Source of the DNA: KBS50 sp042666615
GTDB lineage: Bacteria; Actinomycetota; Actinomycetes; Mycobacteriales; Micromonosporaceae
Direction: 5' to 3'
Length of the DNA: 64,000 bases
Assembly: GCF_042666615.1 (NCBI RefSeq)
Contig: NZ_JBHTDD010000001.1
Location: 1 to 64,000, forward strand
The notes below the pieces were generated by a model. That model was given only the letters and a program-made list of their open reading frames with translations, did no database searches and was not told the origin of the DNA. Positions 11,266-19,816 of the stretch are shown here, piece after piece; the first letter of the stretch is position 1; every line of letters begins with the position of its first letter. A program made the translations under genes and the position numbers.

Positions 11266-11928
11266 TCAGGCGTCCAGCGCGATGATCCCGTAGTCGTAAC
11301 CCTTCCTGCGATAGATCACGCTCGGTTGCCCGGAGTCCTTGTCGAGGAACAGGTAGAAGTCGTGGCCGACCAGTTCCATGTTGTGCAGGGCGTCGTCGAC
11401 TGTCATCGGCTCGGCGGGATGCACCTTCTCCCGAGCGATGTGCCAGGGCTTGTCGTCGTACTCGTAGTCGTCGTACCGCGAGTCAGCCGGCTCGGGACGG
11501 TCGGCGACCGCGGTGGCGGTAGCTCGACCGTTGCCGTTGGGAGAGGAGAGGAGAGGCTCGTCGAGACCGGCCACCGGCAGACCCGCGGTGGCCGCGGCCA
11601 CCGAAATCGGGGCGTGCCGGCCGCGGTGCACCCGACGGCGATCGGCGGCGCGGCGGAGCCGCGTGTCCAGCTTGGCGATGGCGACGTCGAGCGCGGCGTA
11701 GAAGTCCTTGGCACAGGCCTCCGCCCGGACGACCGGGCCACGGGAGACGCAGGTGATTTCGACGCGCTGACAGTGATCCGACTGCCGCGGATTGCGCTCG
11801 TGGAACAGTTCGACGTCGACCCGGATGAGCTTGTGGTCGTAACGTTCGACTTTGGCGAGCTTCTCGGCTACATGAATTCGGTAATGATCGGGAACTTCGA
11901 CGTTACGGCCCTTGACCACGATATCCAC
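11266..11928 (-). CDS. hpf: Ribosome hibernation-promoting factor, long form (HPF/RafH type)
   Basis: This 220-residue protein has an N-terminal S30AE domain (about 1-105: VDIVVKGRNVEVPDHYR, then RVDVELFHERNPRQSDHCQRVEITC) that binds the decoding centre of idle 30S subunits. A linker follows (about 110-155). The C-terminal dimerisation domain (about 160-220, with HNMELVGHDFYLFLD and RRKGYDYGIIAL) pairs 70S ribosomes or stabilises them in dormancy. The GTG at 11928 has a full AGGAGG 6 nt upstream; the frame continues upstream but has no homology. It is followed by the comF, lpqB, mtrB, mtrA series on the same strand, as in mycobacteria. The leader upstream to comF is 253 bp, long for this DNA and AT-richer, which suggests its own stress-responsive promoter. 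Confidence 0.93.
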   Translation of the reverse strand: MDIVVKGRNVEVPDHYRIHVAEKLAKVERYDHKLIRVDVELFHERNPRQSDHCQRVEITCVSRGPVVRAEACAKDFYAALDVAIAKLDTRLRRAADRRRVHRGRHAPISVAAATAGLPVAGLDEPLLSSPNGNGRATATAVADRPEPADSRYDDYEYDDKPWHIAREKVHPAEPMTVDDALHNMELVGHDFYLFLDKDSGQPSVIYRRKGYDYGIIALDA

Positions 11929-12181
11929 GCGTGACCTCCTGAGGTGCGGATGGTCGTGCAAACAGAAAATCCGGTCGGCCATGACCCAGGGACTGTGTCG
12001 GCGCGACCGGTCGGCTACGGCTACGCCTCCTTCCAACACCGGGGGATGGAGTTGAGCTGGGTGGTACCCCGGTGAACACGACGCTAACGCCTGGCTGAGC
12101 CCTAGTCACCCCCACTGCCAAGACCTTTTCGAGAAGATTTGCGGCAATGGCACGATGAGGTGAATCAGGCACCACGCAGAG

Positions 12182-12895
12182 TCAATTCATCCGCCGGCGC
12201 ACCGTCCCGGCGAGCACCGCCGCCGCCCGCACCGGCACCTCGTACCCGTTGAGCAGGACGGCGATCGCCGCGAGCGTGGCCCCCGTGGTGATGATGTCGT
12301 CGACAAGCACGATCGTGGCGTCACTTGTTACGGAACGTAGTCTTCGGATGGCTCCGGGACGTACCTGGAAGGCCTCCCCGGCAGTCGCCGCCCGCGCCGC
12401 GCTGTCCAGGTGGGTCGAATCCGGGCGGGGCATCGCCCGCAGCGGCTGGGTCGCCGCCGCCGGCCAGCCCGCACCCCGCAACCGGACGACCGCGCGCCGG
12501 GCCAGCCGGGCCATGTGGTCCCCGTGCCGCTCCCGCGCCGCCCGGGCGGTCGCCGGCACCGGGACCAGCAGCACCGGGCGTGGCCGGCCGACCGCCGCTG
12601 CCACCGCCCCGGCCAGTAGAACACCCAACGGCCGGCCCAGCCTGTGCCGGCCGCGTTCCTTGTACGAGAGCACCGCCTCCCGCAGCACCCCCTGGTACGC
12701 CCCGACGGCGGTGCACGGAGGCAGGCCGGCTGGTGCGGGCGTGGGCCGGACCGGATGCGGAACCAACGCCTCCAGCGCGCCAGCGCAGGAGGCGCAGACA
12801 CCCGCTCGCAACGGCAGCCGGGTGGCCCGGCAGCCGGCGCAGTCGGCCGGCAGCACGAGGTCGGCAAGCGCAGCCAACACACCGTCGCTCGGCAA
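12182..12895 (-). CDS. ComF family phosphoribosyltransferase-like protein
   Basis: The product of about 237 residues has an N-terminal zinc ribbon with Cys19, Cys22, Cys34 and Cys37. Its phosphoribosyltransferase domain ends in the PRPP loop IVLVDDIITTGAT. ComF proteins aid uptake of single-stranded DNA in competent bacteria; in actinobacteria the role is unproven. The best start is the TTG at 12895, which has GGGAGG about 4 nt upstream and gives the usual family length. A GTG at 12880 is an alternative but would lose the spacing. The open frame extends far upstream without homology. It follows lpqB with an 80-bp gap on the same strand and may be read from the mtrAB-lpqB transcript. Confidence 0.85.
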   Translation of the reverse strand: MPSDGVLAALADLVLPADCAGCRATRLPLRAGVCASCAGALEALVPHPVRPTPAPAGLPPCTAVGAYQGVLREAVLSYKERGRHRLGRPLGVLLAGAVAAAVGRPRPVLLVPVPATARAARERHGDHMARLARRAVVRLRGAGWPAAATQPLRAMPRPDSTHLDSAARAATAGEAFQVRPGAIRRLRSVTSDATIVLVDDIITTGATLAAIAVLLNGYEVPVRAAAVLAGTVRRRMN

Positions 12896-12975
12896 CAGAC
12901 CTCCCGCACGCCTGGCTGAGCCGATCGGCTCAGCGGGATGGACGGTCGGGTCCGGCGGTGAGAGCCGGGCCGGAT

Positions 12976-14859
12976 TCAGTAGAGGAAGAACGGGGCCCGG
13001 GGGCCGTTCTGCCCGGCCTCCGCACCGACCACCTGCTGCGCGGTGACCTGTTCGTAGGAGTTGAACCGGTTCGCCCACACGGATCCGGCCGCCTCGTACA
13101 TCAGCCACGTGCTCGACTTACCGACCACCGGGTTGTTCGGGTACGTCGCCAACTGGGTCACCGGGGCGTCCGGTGTGTGCAGGTCGAAGTCGGCGCCCCC
13201 GTCCACCGTCACCTGGTAGATCATCGGGCGGCCACCCCGTCCGGTGCCCGCCACCGCGAGCGAGGTCTCGTCGAACCAGTCCACGGCGGTGGGAGCGGTC
13301 AGCGGCACCGGCACCGGGCGGGCCTCCCCCGCGGTCAGGCCGGCACCGTCGGTGTTCACGGCGGCGACGTAGACCCGACCGCCGGCGACCACCGCGATCC
13401 GGCGGCCGTCGAGTGCGGCGCCGACGCTCGCCAGCGGGCCCGAGACGTTCGGGATCCGCACCTCGACCATGCCCGCTTCGACGTCGAACCGGAAGAGCTT
13501 CCCGTCGGCCACCACAAGCCCGGTCATGCGCTGCTTGGCGTACGGCACCTTGAGCCACACCGGTCGGCCCATCGCCCCGTACGACCGGCCGCCGAGCCGC
13601 TTTACGGCGACGCTTCCCGATCCGATCCCGGCGGCCAGCGCCTGCCGGTCCCCGGCGCTTACCACCAGGCCGGCCGCGACGGTGTCTCCGCTGCTCACTA
13701 TGCCGGCGGAAAGGACATTCTGGTTCGTGTCCACGGTGAGCGGCGGCGGGAACGGCGGCGGGTCGCTCACCCCGCTCGCGACCGCGCGCACCTGCCCGTC
13801 GTACACCACGAACCGCTGGTTCCGCTCCGACACGTCGTACAGCGGCATGATCTCGCGCTCGCTGACCGCGTCGAACGACCGCCGGCTCTCGTTGCCCACC
13901 TTGACGTCGATGAGGTTCTGGTCATCCGGCATGGACCAGGCGAGTTGGGTGACCAGACGGTCCAGCTCGGCCTCCTCGTCCGCGCCGGCGTTCGGCAGCG
14001 ACAGGTTGACCTCCAACCGGCCGGCGTCGGTCTCCGCGACGTTGCCCGTCACCCGGATGCCGTCGGGCAGCGACCGCGCCACCGATCTCAGCCACTCCGA
14101 CGGACCGTCGTTCAACCAGCCGGCGATCTCCGTTGCGTGCCGTTCCCGCGGCACCTTGCGCGGCAGGTGGCGCAGGTCCGGAACGAGGTGCGAGTTGTCG
14201 CTGCTCCAGAAGTAGACGGCGTACGGCACGTAGTGTTTGGCGAGCGCCTTGGTACTCAGCATCAGCTCGCGCGGCGGGTTGTGCAGCCACAGGCCCGGCT
14301 CCACCTTGCCTCGGGCGTCCGGCTGGGCCCGGCCGACCTCGAAGGTGTACTGGCCGGACGGCGTGGCCGGGGGTGGACCGATGGTGCCGTCCGACTGGAG
14401 AACCCCGACGACCTCGTAGGGCACGGTCACCCTGGTGACCGACCCGGCCGGTGCGAGGTCGAAGTCGGTCTCCTCGACCCGGACCACCGTCAGGGTGACC
14501 TCGCTGGCCCCCTTCGGCGGCAACAGGGTCCGGGTGTCCTTCGGCAGGAATTCGTGCACCCGGCCGTACGCGCCGTCGGTCTCCCCGGCCGCCGCGGACA
14601 GGTAGTTCATGACGAAGGTGGCGGGGTCCAGGGTTTCGGTCCGGGCCGGCGGGTCCTGCGTGCCGAGTTGATCAGCCGCCCCGCTGAGCGACGTGCCGGC
14701 CCGCGGCGGTCCCGCCACCCGGACATCCGTGCTGTCCGGGATGCCGCAACCGAGCAGCCCAGTGGTCATCAACACCGCGACGACCGCCGCTAGGGCCCGT
14801 GTCGACGTCCTCGGTCGAGCCGAGGACGTCGACACGGGCCGTGACCACCGCCCGATCAT
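12976..14859 (-). CDS. lpqB: Lipoprotein LpqB, GerMN and beta-propeller-type partner of MtrB
   Basis: The 627-residue lipoprotein has a basic N-terminus, a hydrophobic segment and the lipobox LLGC with Cys38, so it is lipidated on the outer face of the membrane. The rest matches LpqB, with a GerMN-type domain (about 140-300) and a C-terminal propeller-like half. In mycobacteria LpqB contacts the sensor MtrB and modulates MtrA phosphorylation. ATG start at 14859: its first bases overlap the mtrB stop (ATGA), showing translational coupling. A perfect 21-bp hairpin begins 20 nt inside the coding sequence (see separate entry) and would sit right behind the initiating ribosome's footprint. The assignment is firm from the lipobox, length and the mtrA-mtrB-lpqB order. 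Confidence 0.95.
   Translation of the reverse strand: MIGRWSRPVSTSSARPRTSTRALAAVVAVLMTTGLLGCGIPDSTDVRVAGPPRAGTSLSGAADQLGTQDPPARTETLDPATFVMNYLSAAAGETDGAYGRVHEFLPKDTRTLLPPKGASEVTLTVVRVEETDFDLAPAGSVTRVTVPYEVVGVLQSDGTIGPPPATPSGQYTFEVGRAQPDARGKVEPGLWLHNPPRELMLSTKALAKHYVPYAVYFWSSDNSHLVPDLRHLPRKVPRERHATEIAGWLNDGPSEWLRSVARSLPDGIRVTGNVAETDAGRLEVNLSLPNAGADEEAELDRLVTQLAWSMPDDQNLIDVKVGNESRRSFDAVSEREIMPLYDVSERNQRFVVYDGQVRAVASGVSDPPPFPPPLTVDTNQNVLSAGIVSSGDTVAAGLVVSAGDRQALAAGIGSGSVAVKRLGGRSYGAMGRPVWLKVPYAKQRMTGLVVADGKLFRFDVEAGMVEVRIPNVSGPLASVGAALDGRRIAVVAGGRVYVAAVNTDGAGLTAGEARPVPVPLTAPTAVDWFDETSLAVAGTGRGGRPMIYQVTVDGGADFDLHTPDAPVTQLATYPNNPVVGKSSTWLMYEAAGSVWANRFNSYEQVTAQQVVGAEAGQNGPRAPFFLY
14794..14840 (-). 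promoter_or_regulatory. Perfect 21-bp inverted repeat inside the start of lpqB
   Basis: The arms 14794-14814 and 14820-14840 are exact reverse complements around a 5-nt loop, giving a 47-nt structure. It covers codons 7-22 of lpqB, the region encoding the basic part of the signal peptide. As mRNA it would fold into one of the most stable hairpins in the window, starting 20 nt after the ATG. It could slow translation of lpqB relative to mtrB, cause partial termination or be an RNase site. Confidence 0.8.
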
Positions 14860-16769
14860 CGCGGCACCCGTTCGCCGTCCGGTGTCGGCACGGACGGTGG
14901 GCGACCAGGACCGTCGACGTCCACCGATCTCGCCGAATCCTCGACCGCCACCGGCCACGCGGGGCCGTCGGCCGTCGCCCGCCGCGCGTCGGCCGGGTTC
15001 GGTGTCGCGGTGGCAGGAGTCGACGCGGCGCCTGCCGGGGGCGCTGTCGCGGCGGCCGGGCCGATCGCCAGTACGCCACCGCTGCCCGGGCCGATAGCCA
15101 CCCGGGGGGCGGCGCCGTGGCCAGGACCGGGCACGGCCGCGTCGGCCGGCACCAGCCGCAGCGGAGCGGAGGTGAGCCGGTCCCCGGCCCGCGCGGGCAG
15201 CGTGAGCCGGAACTGAGCGCCCTGCCCGGACGCCCCCCATGCCTCCAGCCAGCCCCCGTGAAGTCGGGCATCCTCGAGGCTGATGGAGAGGCCGAGCCCG
15301 GTACCGCCGGTCTGCCGGGCCCGAGACGGGTCGGCCCGCCAGAACCGGTTGAACACCAGCTTCTCCTCACCGGGCTTGAGGCCGATCCCCCGGTCCCGCA
15401 CGGTCACCGCCACCGCGGCGGCGTCCGCGCCGAGCACCACGTCGACGGGTCGTCCCTCACCGTGCTCCACCGCGTTGCCGACCAGGTTACGCAGCACCCG
15501 CTCCACCCGGCGCGGATCGATCTCGGCGATCACCGGCCCGTCCGGCACCGTTACCCGCAACGGCACGCCGACCCGATCGGCGAGGCAGGTCAACTGGTCG
15601 ACCACCCGGTGCACGATCGGCACGAGGTCGGTCGGCTCGACGTCCAGCATCGCGAACCCGGCGTCGAACCGGCTGATCTCCAGCAGGTCGGTCAACAGGC
15701 TCTCGAACCGGTCCAGCTCGGCCTGGAGCAGTTCGGCGCTGCGGGCCACCGCCGGGTCGAACTCGTCCCGCTCGGCGAAGATCAGGTCGGCCGCCATCCG
15801 GACGGTGGTCAGCGGCGTACGCAGCTCGTGGGACACGTCCGAGGTGAACCGTCGTTGCAGCCGAGACATCTCCTCAAGCCGGACGATCTGCCGCTGGAGA
15901 TTGGTCGCCATCTGGTTGAACGACGCGGCGAGCAACGCCAGGTCGTCCTCCCCGTTGACAGCCATCCGCTGGTCGAGCAGGCCGGCAGAGAGCCGCTGTG
16001 CGGTGCGGGCGGCCACCCGGACCGGGTTGACCACCAACCGGGTCACCAACGCCGCGAGCAGGCCGAGCAGCAGGACCAGCGCTACCCCGGTGGCCAGCAC
16101 CGTGGAGCGGGTCTGCTCGGCGATCTCGTCCTGCTGGGTCAGCGGTACGAAGTAGTAGAGCTCAAGCTGGCCGAACCGGGTGGCGACGGGGGAACCGTAG
16201 ACGAGGTACTTGGCCGTGCCGCTGCCCAGGTCACCGGTGCGGATCTGGGACGCCATGTTGCCGGAGCTGACCTTCTCCCGCAGCTCATCGCTGATCAACG
16301 GTTGGAAGTTCACCCGGGCCGACGCCTGGGGTTCGATGGCGCTGGGGTCGGCGTCCGAGGTCACCGCCACCACCAGCCCGCCGACCTGGTTGGAGTCACC
16401 ACCGGCCAGGGCCTGGATGGTGGCCGTGATGGTGCTCTGCAGCTTCGGCTCGTAGGAGGCAGTGTGCACGCTTATCTGCTTCGTCGCGTACGCCTGGCCG
16501 TTCTCCAGCCGGTTGTGGACGTCCTCGGTGGCGTTGTCCAGGAGGATGTTTGTGATCTTGTCAGCGACCAGGTAGGCGAACCCGCCCACCAGCAGGCTGG
16601 AGGCCACCAGCGTGATGGTCACCACGCGGACCTGGAGCGAGCGGCGCCAGGTGCGGTGGCCCCGTACCGTCAGGGTCATCCCCCGGCGCGCCACGACACG
16701 CCACATCTCCCGGGCGACCGCCTGGGCGCGGGCGACGGGAGACTCTTCGGGAACGGGAGGACTGGCCAC
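14856..16769 (-). CDS. mtrB: Sensor histidine kinase MtrB
   Basis: The 637-residue membrane kinase pairs with MtrA. TM1 lies at about 47-68 and TM2 at about 220-245. They enclose an extracytoplasmic sensor of about 150 residues, followed by HAMP (RLVVNPVRVAARTAQRLSAG region), the dimerisation H-box DVSHELRTPL with His314 as phospho-acceptor, and an ATPase domain with N box NLVGNAVEHGEG and G boxes RDRGIGL and GGTGLGLSI. A Pro/Ala-rich tail of about 110 residues follows. GTG start at 16769, only 12 nt after the mtrA stop; the Shine-Dalgarno is weak, so coupling to mtrA translation is likely. MtrAB governs cell-wall hydrolase and division genes in related bacteria. Secure assignment. Confidence 0.95.
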   Translation of the reverse strand: MASPPVPEESPVARAQAVAREMWRVVARRGMTLTVRGHRTWRRSLQVRVVTITLVASSLLVGGFAYLVADKITNILLDNATEDVHNRLENGQAYATKQISVHTASYEPKLQSTITATIQALAGGDSNQVGGLVVAVTSDADPSAIEPQASARVNFQPLISDELREKVSSGNMASQIRTGDLGSGTAKYLVYGSPVATRFGQLELYYFVPLTQQDEIAEQTRSTVLATGVALVLLLGLLAALVTRLVVNPVRVAARTAQRLSAGLLDQRMAVNGEDDLALLAASFNQMATNLQRQIVRLEEMSRLQRRFTSDVSHELRTPLTTVRMAADLIFAERDEFDPAVARSAELLQAELDRFESLLTDLLEISRFDAGFAMLDVEPTDLVPIVHRVVDQLTCLADRVGVPLRVTVPDGPVIAEIDPRRVERVLRNLVGNAVEHGEGRPVDVVLGADAAAVAVTVRDRGIGLKPGEEKLVFNRFWRADPSRARQTGGTGLGLSISLEDARLHGGWLEAWGASGQGAQFRLTLPARAGDRLTSAPLRLVPADAAVPGPGHGAAPRVAIGPGSGGVLAIGPAAATAPPAGAASTPATATPNPADARRATADGPAWPVAVEDSARSVDVDGPGRPPSVPTPDGERVPR

Positions 16770-16781
16770 GGTGTGTCCAGG

Positions 16782-17471
16782 CTATCCGGTGCCCGCCTTG
16801 TAACCCACGCCGCGCACCGTCAGGATGATCTCGGGTCGTTCGGGATCCGGCTCGATCTTGGCCCGGAGCCGCTGCACGTGGACGTTGACGAGCCTGGTGT
16901 CCGCCGCGTGCCGGTAACCCCAGACCTGCTCCAGCAGCACCTCCCGAGTAAAGACCTGGCGCGGCTTGCGGGCCAGGGCGACAAGCAGATCGAACTCCAG
17001 CGGGGTGAGCTTGACCTCCTCGCCGTTGCGGCTCACCGTGTGCGCCGGCACGTCGATGGTGATCTGGCTGCCGGGTGGCCCGATGGCGAGCATCTCCGGC
17101 GCGACATCCTCTCCCCGGCGCAACCGGGCCCGCATCCGGGCGACAAGTTCCTTGGGTTTGAACGGCTTGACAACGTAGTCGTCGGCGCCCGACTCCAGAC
17201 CGAGCACCACGTCCACGGTGTCACTCTTGGCGGTCAACATCACGATCGGGATGCCCGATTCGCCGCGGATCGCCCGCGCCACGTCGATGCCACTCATTCC
17301 CGGCAGCATCAGGTCGAGTAGCACGATGTCCGGCCGACCCTCCCGGAACGCGGCGAGCGCGCGTTCGCCGTCGGCCACGAAGGAGGGCAGGAAACCCTCG
17401 CTCCGCAGCACGATGCCGAGCATTTCCGCAAGTGCGGGATCATCGTCGACCACCAGGACCCGGGCTCTCAT
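16782..17471 (-). CDS. mtrA: Response regulator MtrA (OmpR/PhoB type)
   Basis: The 229-residue regulator has a receiver domain with acidic pocket Asp9-Asp11, phospho-acceptor Asp53 (VLLDLMLPG), switch Thr80 and Lys102 (VVKPFKP). A winged-helix DNA-binding domain occupies about 130-227 (LTPLEFDLLVALARKPRQVF, VHVQRLRAKIEPDPERP). It has the standard length for MtrA. ATG at 17471. It is the first gene of the mtrA-mtrB-lpqB operon. Phosphorylated MtrA controls cell-wall and division genes in mycobacteria and streptomycetes. The 232 bp upstream to the next gene should hold the operon promoter, but I cannot pick out a reliable -10/-35 pair. Confidence 0.96.
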   Translation of the reverse strand: MRARVLVVDDDPALAEMLGIVLRSEGFLPSFVADGERALAAFREGRPDIVLLDLMLPGMSGIDVARAIRGESGIPIVMLTAKSDTVDVVLGLESGADDYVVKPFKPKELVARMRARLRRGEDVAPEMLAIGPPGSQITIDVPAHTVSRNGEEVKLTPLEFDLLVALARKPRQVFTREVLLEQVWGYRHAADTRLVNVHVQRLRAKIEPDPERPEIILTVRGVGYKAGTG

Positions 17472-17703
17472 GGCACCAATGTTTACACCCCGGGCCGCCG
17501 TCGCGGTGACCCGCTCCGTCCGAAGCCACGACGCGCCGCCGCCAGGTCAGGCCGAGAACCGCCCGACAGAACGGGACACCAAGGCTCGGACCCGGACGAA
17601 ATTCCGGTTGGGTCCGGCCGCGGTGACCAGTGTGCGTGCGTCGGGCCGACCCCGGGAGACCGCCGGCCGGCGGCCGCGGCCGGGGATCTGCTGGAATGGG
17701 CCG

Positions 17704-17856
17704 ATGAAGGCATTCCTGCCGTGGCTCGCCGTCCTCGCCGTCGTTCTGCTGCTCTCCGCGCTCCGGATGCGCACCCTGGCCGCGGCGGTCTCCCTCGGCT
17801 GGCTCGCCTACTGCGTGTGGACCTGGGTCCGACCCCGGCGGAACCACTCCGGGTGA
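17704..17856 (+). CDS. Possible 50-residue membrane protein
   Basis: A short frame encodes two hydrophobic stretches (WLAVLAVVLLLSAL and AAVSLGWLAYCVWTWV) joined by a basic turn and ends in a positively charged tail (VRPRRNHSG). That is the layout of a small hairpin membrane protein with both ends inside. The ATG at 17704 has no strong Shine-Dalgarno. It is divergent from mtrA and is followed at once by a terminator-like hairpin, which favours a genuine gene. I do not recognise a family. It could also be fortuitous coding in high-GC DNA. Confidence 0.5.
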   Translation: MKAFLPWLAVLAVVLLLSALRMRTLAAAVSLGWLAYCVWTWVRPRRNHSG

Positions 17857-17864
17857 GACGGGGA

Positions 17865-17905
17865 AGAGCCTCCGGTCCACGCCTTTCGCGTTGACCAGAG
17901 GCTCT
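17865..17905. terminator. Bidirectional hairpin terminator before ahcY
   Basis: A 13-bp stem with one mismatch (17865-17877 with 17893-17905) and a 15-nt loop lies between the small membrane-protein gene and the ahcY stop. The convergent arrangement fits a shared terminator. Confidence 0.7.
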
Positions 17906-17918
17906 ATTCCGCGCGGAA

Positions 17919-19418
17919 TCAGTAGCGGTAGTGATCGGGCTTGAACGGGCCCTCCACCGGCACGCCCAGGTAGGCGGCCTGCTCCTTGGACAGCGTGCTC
18001 AGCTTGGCGCCCAGCGCATCCAGGTGCAGCCGGGCGACCTTCTCGTCCAGGTGCTTGGGCAGCACGTAGACGCCGATCGGGTACTGGTCGGTCTTGGTGA
18101 ACAACTCGATCTGCGCGATCGTCTGGTTGGCAAAACTGTTCGACATCACGAAGCTCGGGTGCCCCGTCGCGTTACCCAGGTTCAGCAGGCGACCCTCCGA
18201 CAGCACGATGATGGCGTGCCCGTCGTCGAACGTCCACAGGTCGACCTGCGGCTTGATGTTCTCGCGGGTGACGTCCGAACGCTTGGCCAGACCGGCCATG
18301 TCGATCTCGTTGTCGAAGTGCCCGATGTTGCCGACGATGGCCTGGTGCTTCATCCGCGCCATGTGTTCGTTGGTGATGACGTCGAAGCAGCCGGTCGCGG
18401 TGACGAAGATGTCCGCCTGCTCGACCACGTCGTCAAGCGTCGCCACCTGGTAACCGTCCATCGCCGCCTGCAGGGCGCAGATCGGGTCGACCTCGGTCAC
18501 CACCACGCGGGCGCCCTGCCCACGCAACGATTCGGCACAGCCCTTGCCCACGTCGCCGTAGCCCATCACCACGGCCAGCTTGCCGCCGATGAGGGTGTCG
18601 GTGGCCCGGTTAATGCCGTCGATCAACGAGTGCCGGCAACCGTACTTGTTGTCGAACTTGCTCTTGGTCACCGAGTCGTTCACGTTGATCGCCGGGAACA
18701 GCAGCGTCCCATCCCGGTGCATCTCGTACAGCCGGTGCACGCCGGTGGTGGTCTCCTCGGTCACACCCTTGATGCCGGCGGCGATGCCGGTCCACCGCTG
18801 CCCGTCCTCGGCAAGCGAGCGGTGCAGCAGTTCCAGGATGACGGCGTACTCCTCGGAGTCGGCCGACTCCACCGCCGGCACCGCCCCGGCCTTCTCGAAC
18901 TCGGCGCCCTTGTGGACCAGCAGGGTGGCGTCCCCGCCGTCGTCCAGGATCATGTTCGGACCCTGCCCGTCCGGCCAGGTCAGCACCTGCTCGGTGCACC
19001 ACCAGTACTCCGAAAGGGTCTCCCCCTTCCAGGCGTACACCGGAGTGCCCGCCGGCGCCTCCGGGGTCCCCTCAGGACCCACCACCACAGCGGCGGCCGC
19101 GTGGTCCTGGGTGGAGAAGATGTTGCACGATGCCCACCGCACCCGCGCGCCCAGCGCGACAAGGGTTTCGATAAGCACCGCGGTCTGGATCGTCATGTGC
19201 AGCGAACCGGTGATCCGCGCGCCCGCCAGGGGCTGCGCCTCGGCGAACTCCCGCCGGATCGCCATCAGGCCCGGCATCTCGTGCTCCGCGAGCCGGATCT
19301 CCTTACGTCCGAACGCGGCGAGCGACAGATCCGCCACCTTGAAGTCGCCGTCGGCGAGCGTGGCCGGCCGGGCCTTGGGGGATGCGCCGCCGGACGGCGC
19401 CGGGAGGGTGCTGGTCAT
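17919..19418 (-). CDS. ahcY: Adenosylhomocysteinase (S-adenosyl-L-homocysteine hydrolase)
   Basis: This 499-residue cytoplasmic tetramer splits S-adenosylhomocysteine into adenosine and homocysteine, relieving product inhibition of methyltransferases. The sequence shows substrate-site blocks (SLHMTIQTAVLIETL, CNIFSTQDHAAAA) and the long actinobacterial insert around 150-190. The NAD Rossmann motif is GYGDVGKGCAESL, with a downstream TGCFDVI. The canonical C-terminus KPDHYRY supplies Lys and Tyr to the neighbouring subunit. ATG at 19418 with AGGAG 6 nt upstream. It stands alone between two intergenic regions; no metF or metK is adjacent. I looked for an SAH riboswitch in the 5' region and found no convincing structure. 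Confidence 0.97.
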   Translation of the reverse strand: MTSTLPAPSGGASPKARPATLADGDFKVADLSLAAFGRKEIRLAEHEMPGLMAIRREFAEAQPLAGARITGSLHMTIQTAVLIETLVALGARVRWASCNIFSTQDHAAAAVVVGPEGTPEAPAGTPVYAWKGETLSEYWWCTEQVLTWPDGQGPNMILDDGGDATLLVHKGAEFEKAGAVPAVESADSEEYAVILELLHRSLAEDGQRWTGIAAGIKGVTEETTTGVHRLYEMHRDGTLLFPAINVNDSVTKSKFDNKYGCRHSLIDGINRATDTLIGGKLAVVMGYGDVGKGCAESLRGQGARVVVTEVDPICALQAAMDGYQVATLDDVVEQADIFVTATGCFDVITNEHMARMKHQAIVGNIGHFDNEIDMAGLAKRSDVTRENIKPQVDLWTFDDGHAIIVLSEGRLLNLGNATGHPSFVMSNSFANQTIAQIELFTKTDQYPIGVYVLPKHLDEKVARLHLDALGAKLSTLSKEQAAYLGVPVEGPFKPDHYRY

Positions 19419-19816
19419 CGAAGCTCCTGTCGAACGGTTTCGTGCGCGACCTCCCACCATACGCGGGTCACCCTCGATGCTTGGCAGAGGACGGCGCGAC
19501 GTGACACGCTCCGCGGCGATCCCGCACATATGGACAAGAGCCGGCGCGTCCGGGACCGCGCGGGAGCCCGGTGCCGCTCACCGGCGCGCAGCGGAGACCG
19601 GACCGGCACGCAGCAGAGGCCGGACGAGCCGCCCCAGCCAGGCCGGACCGCGTGCCGAACAGCGCGCGGGACGGCCAGCCGCGGGCGGCCTGTCCACCCA
19701 CTGCTCGGCCGCCCCGCGCATCCCCCCGGTTTGGTCGCCCGCCGGGCGCAGAGCGTTCAGCGAGAGCCGCTCATGCACCAGGCGTACTGATCACACTACC
19801 GAGAGTCACTGTCCTG
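19419..19816. other. 398-bp region without a convincing gene
   Basis: This stretch separates ahcY from manA. It should hold the ahcY promoter. Frames of 60-80 codons exist on both strands but are Arg/Pro/Gly-rich, lack Shine-Dalgarno sequences and look like by-products of high GC. I see no repeat, RNA gene or strong hairpin. Confidence 0.5.

Noticed and set aside
12325..17321. Long forward frames opposite comF, lpqB, mtrB and mtrA
   Set aside because: They are antisense shadows of recognisable genes, with no Shine-Dalgarno or homology of their own.
19419..19600. Possible SAH riboswitch before ahcY
   Set aside because: I could not find the conserved stem arrangement; the 5' region shows no clear structured motif.
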